Shown here: in pieces, positions 63,949-64,000 of the stretch
Layout: each line of letters starts with the position of its first letter
How positions within the stretch are numbered: position 1 is the first letter of the stretch
Source: an uncultured Paracoccaceae bacterium
GTDB taxonomy: Bacteria; Pseudomonadota; Alphaproteobacteria; Rhodobacterales; Rhodobacteraceae
NCBI GenBank assembly: GCA_947500135.1
Contig: CANMQX010000004.1
Location: 1 to 64,000, forward strand
Direction of reading: 5' to 3'
DNA: 64,000 nucleotides
Notes under the pieces: model-generated
Told to the model about the DNA's origin: nothing
The model's database searches: none
The model's input: the letters and a program-made list of their open reading frames with translations, nothing else
Translations under genes and position numbers: made by a program

Positions 63949-64000
63949 GCCGGTTCCTTTTGGTTTGGATAGCATGTGGGTAACGCAGATGCGCGATTGT

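Noticed and set aside
1..64000. tRNA, rRNA, insertion sequences, prophage genes
   Set aside because: I looked for these by eye on both strands and found nothing I could support; a short RNA gene could be missed without a computed scan.

Overview
The window is a gene-dense, GC-rich piece of an alphaproteobacterial chromosome. The best guess is a marine Rhodobacteraceae (roseobacter-type) genome. This rests on the set of genes: DUF2794, TIGR02302, L-malyl-CoA lyase, a GCS2-type glutamate-cysteine ligase, a PyrC of the type lacking metal ligands, and FtsEX next to a zinc-ribbon protein. Most genes are ordinary core metabolism in short, tightly overlapping operons. I see no rRNA, tRNA, CRISPR array, insertion sequence, integrase or phage gene.

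Layout. 0-8 kb: the first codons of a glutathione-dependent formaldehyde dehydrogenase, two tandem I78-type lipoproteins, DUF2794, an M17 peptidase plus NlpC/P60 pair, a beta-carbonic anhydrase, a DUF4139 protein and aspartate-semialdehyde dehydrogenase. 7.6-8.1 kb is a gene-free stretch with four 11-bp direct repeats and a perfect TTAA-N7-TTAA (CtrA-type) site. 8.1-9.9 kb: a small exported protein and a soluble chemoreceptor-like protein.

9.9-24.7 kb is the main accessory system, an amino-sugar (probably chitooligosaccharide) uptake and catabolism locus. A cytoplasmic GH20 hexosaminidase and a GntR/UTRA repressor face a long + strand operon: two ABC permeases, a binding protein, an ATPase, a Gfo/Idh/MocA oxidoreductase, a NagB-II-like SIS deaminase, an AgaS-like SIS deaminase, a ROK kinase, NagA and CutC. 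A sugar-acid-type IlvD/Edd dehydratase follows. TGGTAT elements in the divergent promoter are likely operators. The proposed flow is: oligosaccharide import, cytoplasmic hydrolysis by GH20, phosphorylation by the ROK kinase, deacetylation by NagA, then deamination and isomerisation by the SIS proteins to fructose-6-phosphate.

24.9-40.9 kb: an isolated nucleotidyltransferase; ubiA, an OmpA/BON-like protein and a coiled-coil protein; rsmE with two tandem GNATs; gshA; a GbsR-type regulator and two membrane proteins sharing a TTTCTG-N6-CAGAAA operator; then a six-gene operon in which pyrB and a catalytically degenerate pyrC-like gene are separated by two PH-like membrane proteins and one unknown, ending in plsY; then a uracil-DNA glycosylase and moaB. 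40.9-64 kb: an RND efflux pair, a DsbD-alpha-like protein, YqgE/AlgH, a tail-anchored unknown, TlpA, argH-lipoprotein-DUF2834-lysA, TIGR02302, a zinc-ribbon protein, ftsEX-plsC-PPOX, an M50B-type peptidase, accA, a secreted protein of three internal repeats, L-malyl-CoA lyase, an aromatic/aspartate aminotransferase and a mercaptopyruvate sulfurtransferase.

All functions are read from motifs and remembered family features; no search was run.
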